Positions 55,436 through 64,000 of a DNA stretch of 64,000 nucleotides are shown piece by piece; the first letter of the stretch is position 1, and each line of letters opens with the position of its first letter. Below the pieces are notes generated by a model. The model searched no databases. It had not been told where the DNA came from and saw nothing but the letters and a program-made list of their open reading frames with translations. Source of the DNA: Corynebacterium suranareeae (lineage in GTDB: Bacteria; Actinomycetota; Actinomycetes; Mycobacteriales; Mycobacteriaceae); the NCBI RefSeq assembly GCF_002355155.1, contig NZ_AP017369.1, positions 2,232,001 to 2,296,000 of the forward strand, in the 5' to 3' direction. The translations under genes and the position numbers were made by a program.

Positions 55436-57699
55436 CCACCGAGGCCGGCGCGTCGTAAAGCATCTGCCATGGAACCACCTGCGGGCTTGGAGGAGCGCTG
55501 CTGCTTTTTCGCTGGTCGGTGTTCTTTCTTTTTCTGTGGTGCTGGGGCACCTGGCTCATCGGTCATGCGCAGCGAGAGTCCAATGCGTTTGCGGTCCACA
55601 TCGACTTCCATGACTTTTACCTTCACCACTTGACCCGAGCGGACGACTTCGTGTGGGTTGGAGATGAACTTGTCGCTCATTGCGGAAACGTGCACGAGGC
55701 CGTCTTGGTGAACTCCGACATCCACGAAGGCTCCAAAGGCTGCAACGTTGGTGACGGTGCCTTCGAGGATCATGCCGGGTTTGAGGTCGGAAATTTTCTC
55801 AATGCCCTCTTTGAAGCTGGCTGTTTTGAACTCGGGGCGTGGGTCTCGGCCGGGTTTGTCCAGCTCAGAGATGATGTCGGTGACGGTTGGGATGCCAAAT
55901 CGTTCATCCGCGAAATCGGCAGGATTCAGTTTTGACAGCACGGCTGTGTTTCCAATCAACCCTGTCACATCCAATCCGGTTGCTTTCGCGATTTCGCGGA
56001 CAACGGGATAGGCCTCGGGGTGAACAGCAGATGCATCAAGTGGATCGGTGGATCCTGAAATGCGGAGGAAGCCGGCACATTGTTCAAAAGCTTTTGGTCC
56101 GAGGCGGGGAACCTTGTTGAGTTCCTTGCGGGAGGAAAAGCCACCGTTTTCGTTGCGGTAAGCCACAATATTATTTGCCAAGGTGGAGGTCACTCCAGCA
56201 ACTCGGGTGAGCAGCGGAGCAGATGCGGTGTTGAGGTTGACACCGACTGCGTTCACGGCGTCTTCGACAACTCCGTCGAGGGTTTTAGCCAGCGCAATCT
56301 GGTTAACGTCATGTTGGTATTGGCCCACACCAATGGCTTTCGGTTCAATTTTTACAAGCTCAGCCAATGGATCCTGGAGGCGCCTCGCAATGGATACTGC
56401 GCCGCGGAGGGAGACGTCCATGTCGGGGAATTCTTCGGCTGCGATCGGTGATGCCGAGTACACAGATGCGCCCGATTCGGAAACCACCACGGGAGTTGGT
56501 CGCGTGCCACCCGCAGCTTTGATCATGTCTGCCACTTCGCCGGCTAGTTTTTCCGTTTCCCTCGAAGCAGTTCCGTTTCCAATCGCCATGAGTTCCACAC
56601 CGTGGGTCGCGCACAGGTTGGCCAGCTCAGATACGGCTTCTTTCCAGCGGTTTTGGGGCTGGTGTGGGTACACAATCGTAGTGGCAACATCCTTGCCGGT
56701 GGAATCCACCACGGCTACTTTTACGCCATTTCTAAATCCTGGGTCCAGACCGATAGTGGATCGCTGGCCAGCAGGTGCTGCAAGAAGTACGTCACGCAGG
56801 TTGGTGGCAAAAACATCCAGTGCGCCTTCTTCTGCTTTTTCTTTCAGACGCATGCGCACATCCAGCCCGGAGGAGACATAGAGCTTGGTGCGCCATCCCC
56901 AACGAACAGCCTCGGCCAACCAACTGGAGGTTTGGGTATCCAGGGAAAAGCGATCGGCAATTAAACCTTCATAGATGGAGTCGTCGCCCGCATCCAGATT
57001 AAGGCTGAGCACACCTTCGTTTTCACCGCGCAGCAGAGCCAAAATTCGGTGGGATGGCAATGAGGCAAAAGGTTCAGAGAATTCGAAATAGTCCTTGAAT
57101 TTCGCACCTTCTTGTTCCTTGCCTTCAACTACCGACGCGGACATGGAACCTGTGCGATACATCTGTTCGCGCACTTCACCGACCAAATCAGCATCAAGCG
57201 CAAAGCGATCAATCAAGATCGCGCGGGCGCCATCCAACACTTTCTTGGCATCCTCGAAGCCCTCAGTCTGATAGGCAGCGGCCTCGGCTGAGGCGTCGAG
57301 GGACGGGGCGTCGATAAGCTTATCGACGAGCTCCTCCAGGCCCGCCTCCCTAGCGGTATCAGCCTTCGTCTTGCGCCGTTTTTTGAACGGCAGGTACAGA
57401 TCCTCCAGGCGCGCTTTGGTATCGCATCCTAAAATCAGCGAGCGTAAATCATCGGTGAGTTTGCCTTGTTCCTCAATCGCGGCGAGGATGCTTTGTTTGC
57501 GATCCTCCAGCTCACGGAGGTAACTGAGGCGTTCTTCCAGGTCACGCAGTTGGGTATCATCGAGTCCCCCAGTGATTTCCTTGCGGTACCTGGCGATGAA
57601 CGGAACGGTGTTTCCTTCATCCAAGAGCTTGATGGCGGCCTCGACTTGTTCATCTTTGACGCCGAGTTCGAGAGCAATCGTTCGAGAAATTGATGACAT
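55432..57699 (-). CDS. tex: Tex-family RNA-binding transcription accessory protein
   Basis: 755 residues, full-length Tex: N-terminal helical domain, YqgF-like RNase-H fold ([17 protein letters not shown]), helix-hairpin-helix repeats ([17 protein letters not shown] and [15 protein letters not shown]), and a C-terminal S1 domain (about 640-715, [19 protein letters not shown]). A Lys/Pro-rich tail follows. Tex binds RNA and affects transcription and toxin expression in several bacteria; its role here is inferred. ATG 57699. It is followed by repeats. Confidence 0.95.
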   Translation of the reverse strand: MSSISRTIALELGVKDEQVEAAIKLLDEGNTVPFIARYRKEITGGLDDTQLRDLEERLSYLRELEDRKQSILAAIEEQGKLTDDLRSLILGCDTKARLEDLYLPFKKRRKTKADTAREAGLEELVDKLIDAPSLDASAEAAAYQTEGFEDAKKVLDGARAILIDRFALDADLVGEVREQMYRTGSMSASVVEGKEQEGAKFKDYFEFSEPFASLPSHRILALLRGENEGVLSLNLDAGDDSIYEGLIADRFSLDTQTSSWLAEAVRWGWRTKLYVSSGLDVRMRLKEKAEEGALDVFATNLRDVLLAAPAGQRSTIGLDPGFRNGVKVAVVDSTGKDVATTIVYPHQPQNRWKEAVSELANLCATHGVELMAIGNGTASRETEKLAGEVADMIKAAGGTRPTPVVVSESGASVYSASPIAAEEFPDMDVSLRGAVSIARRLQDPLAELVKIEPKAIGVGQYQHDVNQIALAKTLDGVVEDAVNAVGVNLNTASAPLLTRVAGVTSTLANNIVAYRNENGGFSSRKELNKVPRLGPKAFEQCAGFLRISGSTDPLDASAVHPEAYPVVREIAKATGLDVTGLIGNTAVLSKLNPADFADERFGIPTVTDIISELDKPGRDPRPEFKTASFKEGIEKISDLKPGMILEGTVTNVAAFGAFVDVGVHQDGLVHVSAMSDKFISNPHEVVRSGQVVKVKVMEVDVDRKRIGLSLRMTDEPGAPAPQKKKEHRPAKKQQRSSKPAGGSMADALRRAGLGG

Positions 57700-57709
57700 T
57701 TAGGCGATT

Positions 57710-58687
57710 CTACCCGGAATGTGTGCTCGACCCCCGAAGGATCACCTGTCCCTGTAAAACCACATCGCCGGTGGGAAGTTCAGGATTTTCAATCAGATCC
57801 ACCAACAAGCGCACGGCCTCTTTCCCCATCTCCTCATGCGGTGGAACAAACGTGGTGATCCCAGCGCCGACGAAGCTGTACCACTCAGGATCGTCATAAC
57901 CACCAATCACCACATCGTGGGGAACGCTGACATTCAGATGAGCAAAAGCACGCATCACCCCAGCCATTAGCCGAGGTGACGCCACAATCAAAGCGTCGGG
58001 AAGGCCGTTATTAAACACCACCTGAGCCATCTCTTCACCAGATTCGACAGAATAGTGGCCAAAGTGGAATGTCACCTCAGCCCCATATATCGACGCCGCA
58101 TGACTAATACCGCGCATCCGTTCCTGCGTGGTGGAAAGTGATTCCTCACCCACCAAAGCAGCAATGTTCATTCCGCTGCCGCCCAGCACCGACTCGGTCA
58201 GCTGAAAAAACCCAGCCTCATCATCACACGACACCCGAGGGAAATCAGGACCCAATTCACCACGAGTCAACTGCACAATGGGGATTCCTTCAGAGGCAAT
58301 CGAGCCGACCACTGGAACGTGGATAATTCCTGCAGCTTGAATCGAAATCAACGATTCCATCACCACGTCCTGCGCCTGCACACTATTGGCCTCCGCAACC
58401 AGCATTTGGTAGCCAGCAGCTTTCAGATCCTGCTGAATAGTTTGCAGCGATTCCGAATAATACTCATTGGACAAATCCGGAACAATGACCCCCACCAAGG
58501 CACTGCGATGTTCCCGCAATGCCTTGGCCAGCTGGTTTGGCACATAGTTCAGCTCTTTAGCCGCCGCCTGAACTTTCTCCCGCGTTTGCGGTGACACATA
58601 CCCCTTGCCGGATAGGGCCCTCGAGGCTGTGGCGTAACCGACGCCAGCTAGCTCAGCCACTTCCTTGAGGCTCGATTTTGCTGACAT
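57710..58687 (-). CDS. LacI-family transcriptional regulator
   Basis: 325 residues. N-terminal helix-turn-helix with hinge (residues 6-60): SLKEVAELAGVGYATASRAL, followed by a periplasmic-binding-protein-like effector domain (about 62-325, LVGVIVPDLSNEYYSE, DVVIGGYDDPEWYSF). Likely represses the upstream transporter and lyase genes; two matching operators lie before the lyase gene. Start ATG 58687 (GTG 58693 is an alternative). Co-directional with transporter and lyase, so it is probably autoregulated through the same promoter or its own. Effector unknown; a carboxylate is most likely. Confidence 0.88.
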   Translation of the reverse strand: MSAKSSLKEVAELAGVGYATASRALSGKGYVSPQTREKVQAAAKELNYVPNQLAKALREHRSALVGVIVPDLSNEYYSESLQTIQQDLKAAGYQMLVAEANSVQAQDVVMESLISIQAAGIIHVPVVGSIASEGIPIVQLTRGELGPDFPRVSCDDEAGFFQLTESVLGGSGMNIAALVGEESLSTTQERMRGISHAASIYGAEVTFHFGHYSVESGEEMAQVVFNNGLPDALIVASPRLMAGVMRAFAHLNVSVPHDVVIGGYDDPEWYSFVGAGITTFVPPHEEMGKEAVRLLVDLIENPELPTGDVVLQGQVILRGSSTHSG

Positions 58688-58721
58688 CGCCACACGCCCT
58701 TACCTTTGCCGTTGATTTCGA

Positions 58722-60245
58722 TTACCAGAGTCCGATGACATTCATCCACAAACCACCGATAACCAACCAGATTGTAATCGATACCGCACCAGCAATTGCC
58801 GAGGTCCGCCACCACTCACCCACCGTGATGTAGTTCAAACCGAACAGTGTTGGGGAAGGACCACCAGAATACTGAGTGAGTGAAGAGAACAAATTGGAGG
58901 TGTACGCCAACACCAGGGCCGCCATCAACGGAGGCGCACCAATCGCAATCGCAGCACCCAGGAAGGCCAAGTACATGGCGGAAATATGTGCCGTTGCCGA
59001 AGCGAAGAAATAGTGGCTAAAGAAGTAGATCAACACTAGGACAACCAGCGCGACAACCCAGTTCATACCACCCAAACTGGATGCAATCACCTCAGAAATC
59101 CAGGCGATGAATCCGTACTGCGACAACGCTGTTGCCATCATGTACAGCACCGCGAACCACACCATGGTGTCCCACGCAGTCTTTTCTTGAATGATGTCCT
59201 CCCACGTCAATACGTGAGCCACCAGCAAGATAATGACACCAACAAATGCTGTGGTGGTTGCAGAGATTCCCAAAACCAAATCGCCAACTGTCCAGAGCAG
59301 CAGCAACACTACAAAGGTTCCCGACAGCACCTTCTCACCATAAGTGAACCCACCCAATTGCTTAAGTTCATCAGAAGCCATCGTCTTGACCTCAGAGGTG
59401 TCCTTCAACTCAGGTGGATAAATCTTGTACACCACCCACGGCACAACAATGAGCGCCACTAAACCAGGCACAATCGCACCCACAGCCCAGTTGGTCCACG
59501 TGATATTGACATCCATCTGCGACGCCAACGATGCGATCAAAGGGTTTCCAGCCATTGCGGTTAAGAACATCGCGCACGTAATCGCATTGACTTGTCCCAC
59601 ATTCAGTGCAAGAAACGCACCAGCCCTGCGACGAGTCGGGCCAGGAGTCGAATCATAAGTCAAGGCCACCGACTTCATAATCGGCGCCATGATGCCGCCA
59701 CCTCGCGCTGTTGCCGACGGAATCGCAGGAGCCAAGACCAAGTCCGCAAGCGCCAAACCATAGGTCACACCCAGCATTTTTCCGCCGACTTTAGACACAA
59801 AGAACAACGCTATTCGACGTCCAAGCCCCGTCTTGATGAATCCACGCGAAATCAGGAACGCCATCACAATCAGCCAAATGGTGCCGTTACTGAAACCAAT
59901 GAGGCCATACACCGCGCCGGGATCATCAGAAGACGCAGTCAACGGCACCAAACCAGTCAACACCGCGGTGATCATGCCGATAATTGTCACGGCACCCATT
60001 GGCATTGGCTTGAGAATAATCGCCACAATCGTCGCGATGAACAGGCCAAACATCCGCCACGCTTGATCCGTGAGTGCTTCAGGGTGCGGGGCAAACCACA
60101 TAACAACCACAATCAACGCTGGAATTCCCAACTTGATTAGAAGATTGCTCCAATGGGACCTGGCAGGTGCAGAAACACCTTGAGATTGGCTGTCGGTTGG
60201 TGAGTTTTCCTTGCTGACATTCTGGTTCTTAATCGGCGTACTCAT
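58722..60245 (-). CDS. DASS-family sodium/anion carboxylate transporter (CitT-like)
   Basis: 507 residues with about 12-14 membrane helices. Sequence blocks of the divalent anion:sodium symporter family are evident: GLFIATIVAIILKPMPMGA, the SNG-T motif region (GFSNGTIWLIVMAFLISRGF), and the SNT-type motif in LAYTSNLFSSLTQYSGG. Family members import succinate, malate, tartrate or citrate. Start ATG 60245, AGGAG 12 nt upstream. Lies between the lyase (46 bp) and the LacI regulator on the same strand, indicating a shared catabolic operon. Confidence 0.88.
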   Translation of the reverse strand: MSTPIKNQNVSKENSPTDSQSQGVSAPARSHWSNLLIKLGIPALIVVVMWFAPHPEALTDQAWRMFGLFIATIVAIILKPMPMGAVTIIGMITAVLTGLVPLTASSDDPGAVYGLIGFSNGTIWLIVMAFLISRGFIKTGLGRRIALFFVSKVGGKMLGVTYGLALADLVLAPAIPSATARGGGIMAPIMKSVALTYDSTPGPTRRRAGAFLALNVGQVNAITCAMFLTAMAGNPLIASLASQMDVNITWTNWAVGAIVPGLVALIVVPWVVYKIYPPELKDTSEVKTMASDELKQLGGFTYGEKVLSGTFVVLLLLWTVGDLVLGISATTTAFVGVIILLVAHVLTWEDIIQEKTAWDTMVWFAVLYMMATALSQYGFIAWISEVIASSLGGMNWVVALVVLVLIYFFSHYFFASATAHISAMYLAFLGAAIAIGAPPLMAALVLAYTSNLFSSLTQYSGGPSPTLFGLNYITVGEWWRTSAIAGAVSITIWLVIGGLWMNVIGLW

Positions 60246-60291
60246 CGTGCGCAAACTCCTGAACGATTCGAGTTGTTACAGTTTTGGGTTG

Positions 60292-61647
60292 TTAAAGTTG
60301 GGCATTCCAGGCAGCTACAGCTGCATTCACCATGGCTAAAGCTTCGCCGACATAGTCTGCAGGCTGCACAAAACTCTTCGGCAACAAGTCTTCGACCCCA
60401 TGTTGAGCGGCAATTTTCGGCAGTTCTTCTGCCAGCGTGGTGTGCTCTTCGCGAGCCTTCGTGGATGCTTCATAGACCAAGTCATGAGCTTTCTCACGCC
60501 CCAGAGCAGGAGCTAGTTGAATCATCTGAGCTTCCGCCATGATCAATCCACCATCAAAAGCCAAGTTCGAGGACATACGATCTGTATCCACTCGCATTCC
60601 TTCAGCCACCACAATGGCTTCATCGAGTGCAGAGCCAGCTAGATTGGCCAACGTTGGAATGACAATCCATTCTCCCTGCCACTCTCCTGCGGCTCGTTCA
60701 TGTCCCGATTCCTGAAGCCGTGGCAAAGTGGAGGTCAAGGCACCCGCCACCACTGAAATACCAATCATGAGCTCGGAAGAAATCGGGTTGACTTTCTGAG
60801 GCATCGTGGAGGATGCACCCCGATGGGAGTTGTAAGGCTCAAAAACTTCGCCGATTTCAGTTCGGGAAAGATCCACGATGTTTCGGCCAAATTTTGCCAT
60901 CGATCCACACAGCGTTGAGCACACCCATCCGAAGTCCCCAAGCACATCGCGTTCCACATGCCATGACACCACCGGGTCCTTCAGATCCAACAGGCGAGCC
61001 ATCTCTGCACGAACCGCTGCCGCTTGTTCGCCTTGTGCTGCGTTGTTTCCACCAGCACCAAACAGCGAAATGACTCGCACACGCTCGAGAGCTTCCCCAA
61101 GACGTTCCCTCTGCCTGCGGATTTGATCCAAAAAGGTAGCGAGTGTTGCTCCAAACGTGGTGGGAATTGCCTGCTGAGCATGGGTACGTCCCGGCATCAC
61201 TGTGTCTTTGTGCTCTTCAGCCCGAGCTGCCAGTGCATTCCCCAGACGCATAATCTGTTTATCAAGGGCATTCAAAGAGGCAGTCATTTGCAACACCAGT
61301 CCGGTGTCCATGATGTCTTGGGTCGTAGCGCCGTAGTGGACTCGACCGTTGAGGCCTTCCGGAAGGTGACTTGCGATTTGTCTTACCAAGCCAAGGATGG
61401 GGTAACCGACATTTTTGGCATCTTCCCACAGCTTCTCGCGGTCAATGTTGGAAAGGACTGCCGCCTGGTTGATCTGTGCAGCATCGTCTTCAGTGATCAC
61501 GCCATGGTGGGCTTGCGCAGTTGCGAGTGATCTCTCCGCGGCCAACCAGCTTTCGATTGTGGCATCTGAAGAAAAGATTTCTAGTTGAGTGTCATTTCCT
61601 GCGTACTGCCAAAGTTGGGAGAATGGGGCTTTGTCAGTGGGATACAT
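60292..61647 (-). CDS. fumarase/aspartase-superfamily lyase (carboxymuconate cycloisomerase or adenylosuccinate-lyase-like)
   Basis: 451 residues. Three conserved superfamily blocks: SWLAAERSLATAQAHHG, GRTHAQQAIPTTFGATLA, and the signature loop GASSTMPQKVNP near residues 276-287 bearing the catalytic serine. Closest recognised subfamily is PcaB-like, but PurB, argininosuccinate lyase and EDDS-lyase types share these blocks, so the substrate is uncertain. The housekeeping PcaB and PurB of this genus are expected elsewhere. Start ATG 61647 with AGGAG 6 nt upstream. First gene of an operon with the DASS transporter and LacI regulator, so a dicarboxylate or N-succinyl compound is the likely substrate (inference). 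Confidence 0.85.
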   Translation of the reverse strand: MYPTDKAPFSQLWQYAGNDTQLEIFSSDATIESWLAAERSLATAQAHHGVITEDDAAQINQAAVLSNIDREKLWEDAKNVGYPILGLVRQIASHLPEGLNGRVHYGATTQDIMDTGLVLQMTASLNALDKQIMRLGNALAARAEEHKDTVMPGRTHAQQAIPTTFGATLATFLDQIRRQRERLGEALERVRVISLFGAGGNNAAQGEQAAAVRAEMARLLDLKDPVVSWHVERDVLGDFGWVCSTLCGSMAKFGRNIVDLSRTEIGEVFEPYNSHRGASSTMPQKVNPISSELMIGISVVAGALTSTLPRLQESGHERAAGEWQGEWIVIPTLANLAGSALDEAIVVAEGMRVDTDRMSSNLAFDGGLIMAEAQMIQLAPALGREKAHDLVYEASTKAREEHTTLAEELPKIAAQHGVEDLLPKSFVQPADYVGEALAMVNAAVAAWNAQL

Positions 61648-61676
61648 CTTGAGCTCCTAGCACCTATGGGCTTGTG

Positions 61677-61713
61677 TGGAATCGTTTCCACCTGCCATAT
61701 GAAATCGTATCCA
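61677..61713. promoter_or_regulatory. two LacI-type operators upstream of the lyase operon
   Basis: Near-palindromes TGGAATCGTTTCCA (61677-61690) and TGAAATCGTATCCA (61700-61713) share the LacI-type central CG and are spaced 23 bp centre to centre, about two helical turns. They sit 30 bp upstream of the lyase ATG. Confidence 0.7.
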
Positions 61714-61729
61714 CAAAGGTATGATGATC

Positions 61730-62132
61730 GCTATTCTTAGGCCTGAAAAGTAGGAAAACTCACACTTGCCCCACGTGGCGTTTTAGGAGCTTGGATTCGA
61801 GAAACGTACCCAAGGGTCGACCCAGTCGAGTTATCCCCTTAAGCGGGCATACAAAACATCATCATTTCCGCATACAATGGGCAATTTTGACACCTGTGAG
61901 ATCCCTGATCGAGAATCCGACCAGATAGCATGCCCGAAGCTCTAAATCGAACGAATTTTTGCATACATCCTCGGCTTTCGTGCAAATTCTCGACTGATTT
62001 CGGGTCCCCACCCAAATCGGTCGGATTTTTGCATCTCACCATCCCCCCGGCGCGGATCCAGCATTTTGCGCAGTGCCCCTCCCGAAAAACACTTCCAACA
62101 GGATTGCGGGTCGACTAACTAAACGTGGAAAA
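61730..62132. other. 403-bp gene-free region with a 70-bp direct repeat
   Basis: No coding sequence. AAATCGAACGAATTTTTGCAT (61944-61964) recurs with 3 differences exactly 70 bp later (62014-62034). A degenerate inverted copy (GTGCAAATTCTCGA) lies between. Function unknown. Confidence 0.6.
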
Positions 62133-62504
62133 CTAACTCCGATGCTGCCACGCGCATGATGCATTAACGCCGGGTTCGGTTGTACCTTCAAGGGAAGTTC
62201 CATACCAGTAGATCCCCTGAGGCAGCGCCCCCACCACCTTTTTGGTGAGTTCTTTAAGCTCCAGGTCAGAGGTGCCGTTAATTACTACGCGATGAAGTAC
62301 TTCCACGATTGGTGGGTGGCCCTCTAGCTGGGAGAACTGGGTGACCAGCATGTTGTCGGGTTCGCAGGTGAGGTCGACAATCTGGGAGTGGATTTCAGAC
62401 GCTGAGAATCCAGAGTCGCCCAATGTCGCTGGTAGGTTTTCTAGCACTTTGTCCCATTCGCTGGGGACGATGAGGATATTGAGGTCGGTTGAAACTTCTC
62501 GCAT
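62133..62504 (-). CDS. conserved hypothetical protein
   Basis: 123 residues, soluble, with alternating beta-type and helical segments (LNILIVPSEWDKVLENLP, PPIVEVLHRVVING, GIYWYGTSLEGTTEPG). No motif is recognised. ATG 62504 (AAAGGA 8 nt upstream) is the most likely start; ATG 62510 and the open frame to 62525 are alternatives. It lies 21 bp downstream of the membrane-protein gene, in the trmD operon. Confidence 0.65.
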   Translation of the reverse strand: MREVSTDLNILIVPSEWDKVLENLPATLGDSGFSASEIHSQIVDLTCEPDNMLVTQFSQLEGHPPIVEVLHRVVINGTSDLELKELTKKVVGALPQGIYWYGTSLEGTTEPGVNASCAWQHRS

Positions 62505-62525
62505 GGTCATATTCCTTTCAACCAT

Positions 62526-63218
62526 TTATTTGGCAAATTGCTTCCGTGCCCTAAAAAACATCAATGCCAGCAGCACCAGAGTGATCCACAGCATGTAGCG
62601 GTTGACCACGTTAACAATGTCTAGAACCTGTTCGCCGAAGGTGTAGCCCAACCAGATGAACAGTCCGTTGATCGCCAGGACACAGATCGCGTTCCAGGCC
62701 ATTACCAGCCAGAACCTGATTTTCAGCAGGCCTGCCACTGCGTTAAGGATGGTTCCGGGCACAGGTCCTGGCAGGTATCCGAATGGAATAAGGCCGATTA
62801 CCCAGGCGTAGAGTTTGGAGGATTCAGAATCGATGGCCTTTTTGAACATGCGGTGAAAGCGTGGCATGTATTGGAGGGACATGTCGATAAATTCCATGCC
62901 CCAGCGTTTACCCATCAGCCAATAAACGGGCATGAATTTCAGCGCGCCAACCAACGTGCACAGCCAATAGACCCACCAAATACCGTTATCAACTGATGCA
63001 TTGGCACCGCCGACCACGGAGCTGGTGTAACCGCCCACAATTAAGGTGTAGGCCAACGGTTGGGTGAGCATCCAGGCTCGCAGCGGGATCATGCACAGGG
63101 AGAAAATGCCCATGGCGATTAACGCGATGAACAAAATGATGTCGCCGCGTTCAGGGTTGCTGAGAAATTTTGGGAGTTCTGGTTCGGATTTTGCAGGTTG
63201 TGGGGGCGTTTCTGTCAT
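62526..63218 (-). CDS. membrane protein with VTT/DedA-like segment
   Basis: 230 residues, four to five membrane helices. The stretch IPFGYLPGPVPGTILNAVAG resembles the re-entrant loop motif of DedA/VTT membrane proteins, which move lipid carriers; similarity is local, so this remains tentative. Its start overlaps the trmD stop by 4 bp, implying coupled translation. Hydrophilic proline-rich N-terminus. Confidence 0.65.
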   Translation of the reverse strand: MTETPPQPAKSEPELPKFLSNPERGDIILFIALIAMGIFSLCMIPLRAWMLTQPLAYTLIVGGYTSSVVGGANASVDNGIWWVYWLCTLVGALKFMPVYWLMGKRWGMEFIDMSLQYMPRFHRMFKKAIDSESSKLYAWVIGLIPFGYLPGPVPGTILNAVAGLLKIRFWLVMAWNAICVLAINGLFIWLGYTFGEQVLDIVNVVNRYMLWITLVLLALMFFRARKQFAK

Positions 63219-64000
63219 TTATCCAGTCCCAATACTTTAAGGTCGGTGGAATCAAGGAGGGTGGCGTCGATAAGCTCAGGCCTAATTGCCTGGGTGCGCA
63301 ACAGCGCCTGATCACGTCGCCAGCGATCTACCTTGGCGTGGTTTCCGGACAAGAGTACCTCAGGCACTTCGAGCCCGCGCCAGGTGCGGGGCTTGGTGTA
63401 TGAGGGGCCTTCTAAAAGGCCGTCGGAGAAGCTGTCTTCTTCGTGGCTGCGACGATTGCCCAGCACGCCCGGGATCAGACGCACCACGGCCTCAGCTATA
63501 ACCAGCACCGCTACTTCCCCGCCGATCAGCACGTAGTCGCCGATGGATACTTCACGCACCCGGTAGCGGTTCGTGGCATCATCGATAACGCGCTGGTCAA
63601 TGCCCTCATAGCGCCCACATGCGAACACAATGTGCTCCTCATTTGACCACGCTTGCGCGTCGGCCTGAGTAAAAGGCTTGCCGGCCGGCGTGGGCACAAG
63701 CAGCAGCGGCAGGTCACGGTTTTCTTCTGCCTCATAAATTCGCTTTTCGACGCCACCCAGCTCATCATGACGCGCATTTTTCAAGTGCGGCGCAGCCGAG
63801 TCCAACTCCACACCAGCAACATGGCCTGCAGCGACATCATCAAGCGCTGGTCCCCAGACCTCTGGCTTCATCACCATTCCGGGACCGCCACCATACGGGG
63901 TGTCATCAACCGCTTTGTGTCCGCCGGTCGCCCAATTCCGAAGATCATGAACACCGACCTCTAAAATGCCATCTTCGATCGCCTTACCCAAAAGCGCATG
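63215..64000 (-). CDS. trmD: tRNA (guanine-N1)-methyltransferase (5' end outside window)
   Basis: About 262 visible residues; the start is outside the window and roughly 15-20 N-terminal residues are missing (the frame reads HALLGKAIEDG at the edge). Trefoil-knot SPOUT enzyme methylating G37 of tRNAs, preventing frameshifts. The SAM-binding knot is visible in ISIGDYVLIGGEVAVLVIAE and PGVLGN (reading VSIGDYVLIGGE), and YGGGPGMVMKPEVW near the edge. Coupled by a 4-bp overlap to the membrane-protein gene. Confidence 0.93.
   Translation of the reverse strand, partial: HALLGKAIEDGILEVGVHDLRNWATGGHKAVDDTPYGGGPGMVMKPEVWGPALDDVAAGHVAGVELDSAAPHLKNARHDELGGVEKRIYEAEENRDLPLLLVPTPAGKPFTQADAQAWSNEEHIVFACGRYEGIDQRVIDDATNRYRVREVSIGDYVLIGGEVAVLVIAEAVVRLIPGVLGNRRSHEEDSFSDGLLEGPSYTKPRTWRGLEVPEVLLSGNHAKVDRWRRDQALLRTQAIRPELIDATLLDSTDLKVLGLDK

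Overview
The window looks like a chromosomal segment of a mycolic-acid actinobacterium, almost certainly Corynebacterium glutamicum or a very close relative. This rests on recognised proteins: mycothione reductase, malate:quinone oxidoreductase, the ChrSA/HrtBA haem-response module, a MoeZ-type ThiF, and DUF2469 beside rnhB. Gene order (proS, chelatase pair, cobA, mqo, mtr, map, ispG-rseP-dxr, rlmN, cdsA-frr-pyrH-tsf-rpsB, xerC, dprA-comM-yraN, rnhB, lepB, rplS, trmD) is also typical of the group. There is no prophage, IS element, rRNA, tRNA or CRISPR array. Most genes are housekeeping, and the novelty lies mainly in intergenic structure and a few accessory genes.

Left third (1-18 kb). A peptide ABC importer (end of the binding protein, two permeases, a fused double ATPase) converges on proS. 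Then come yaaA, a split AAA+/VWA chelatase pair, cobA divergent from selO, a two-domain VOC protein, mqo, an alpha/beta hydrolase and mtr. Two paralogous small secreted proteins follow, each with a hydrophobic C-terminus.

Middle (18-48 kb). A membrane protein converges on map, followed by a MecA-like class B PBP lipoprotein and the chrSA two-component genes, divergent from the haem exporter hrtBA. After a 0.9-kb gene-free region packed with palindromic repeats comes a MEP-pathway cluster (dxr, site-2 protease, ispG). Next are an ABC-2 exporter, rlmN, and the cdsA-frr-pyrH and tsf-rpsB translation genes. Then come a degenerate LytM protein, xerC, dprA-comM-yraN, rnhB, lepB and an HtrA-like lipoprotein.

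Right part (49-64 kb). An iron-siderophore binding lipoprotein with a DtxR-like site converges on rplS. A TPP-riboswitch-controlled thiEOSGF operon follows, then a second copy of the palindromic repeat region in inverse orientation, and tex. A LacI regulator, a DASS-family carboxylate transporter and a fumarase/aspartase-superfamily lyase form a catabolic-looking module with two LacI-type operators upstream. The window ends with two poorly characterised genes translationally linked to trmD, whose 5' end lies outside.

Strongest leads: (i) the composite palindromic repeat at 25.6-26.1 and 54.9-55.4 kb; (ii) the +1 frame break separating the AAA+ and VWA halves of the chelatase; (iii) the LacI/transporter/lyase module with tandem operators; (iv) a perfect + strand terminator just upstream of xerC, implying a long antisense transcript; (v) a pair of perfect inverted DnaA boxes far from any recognisable origin.
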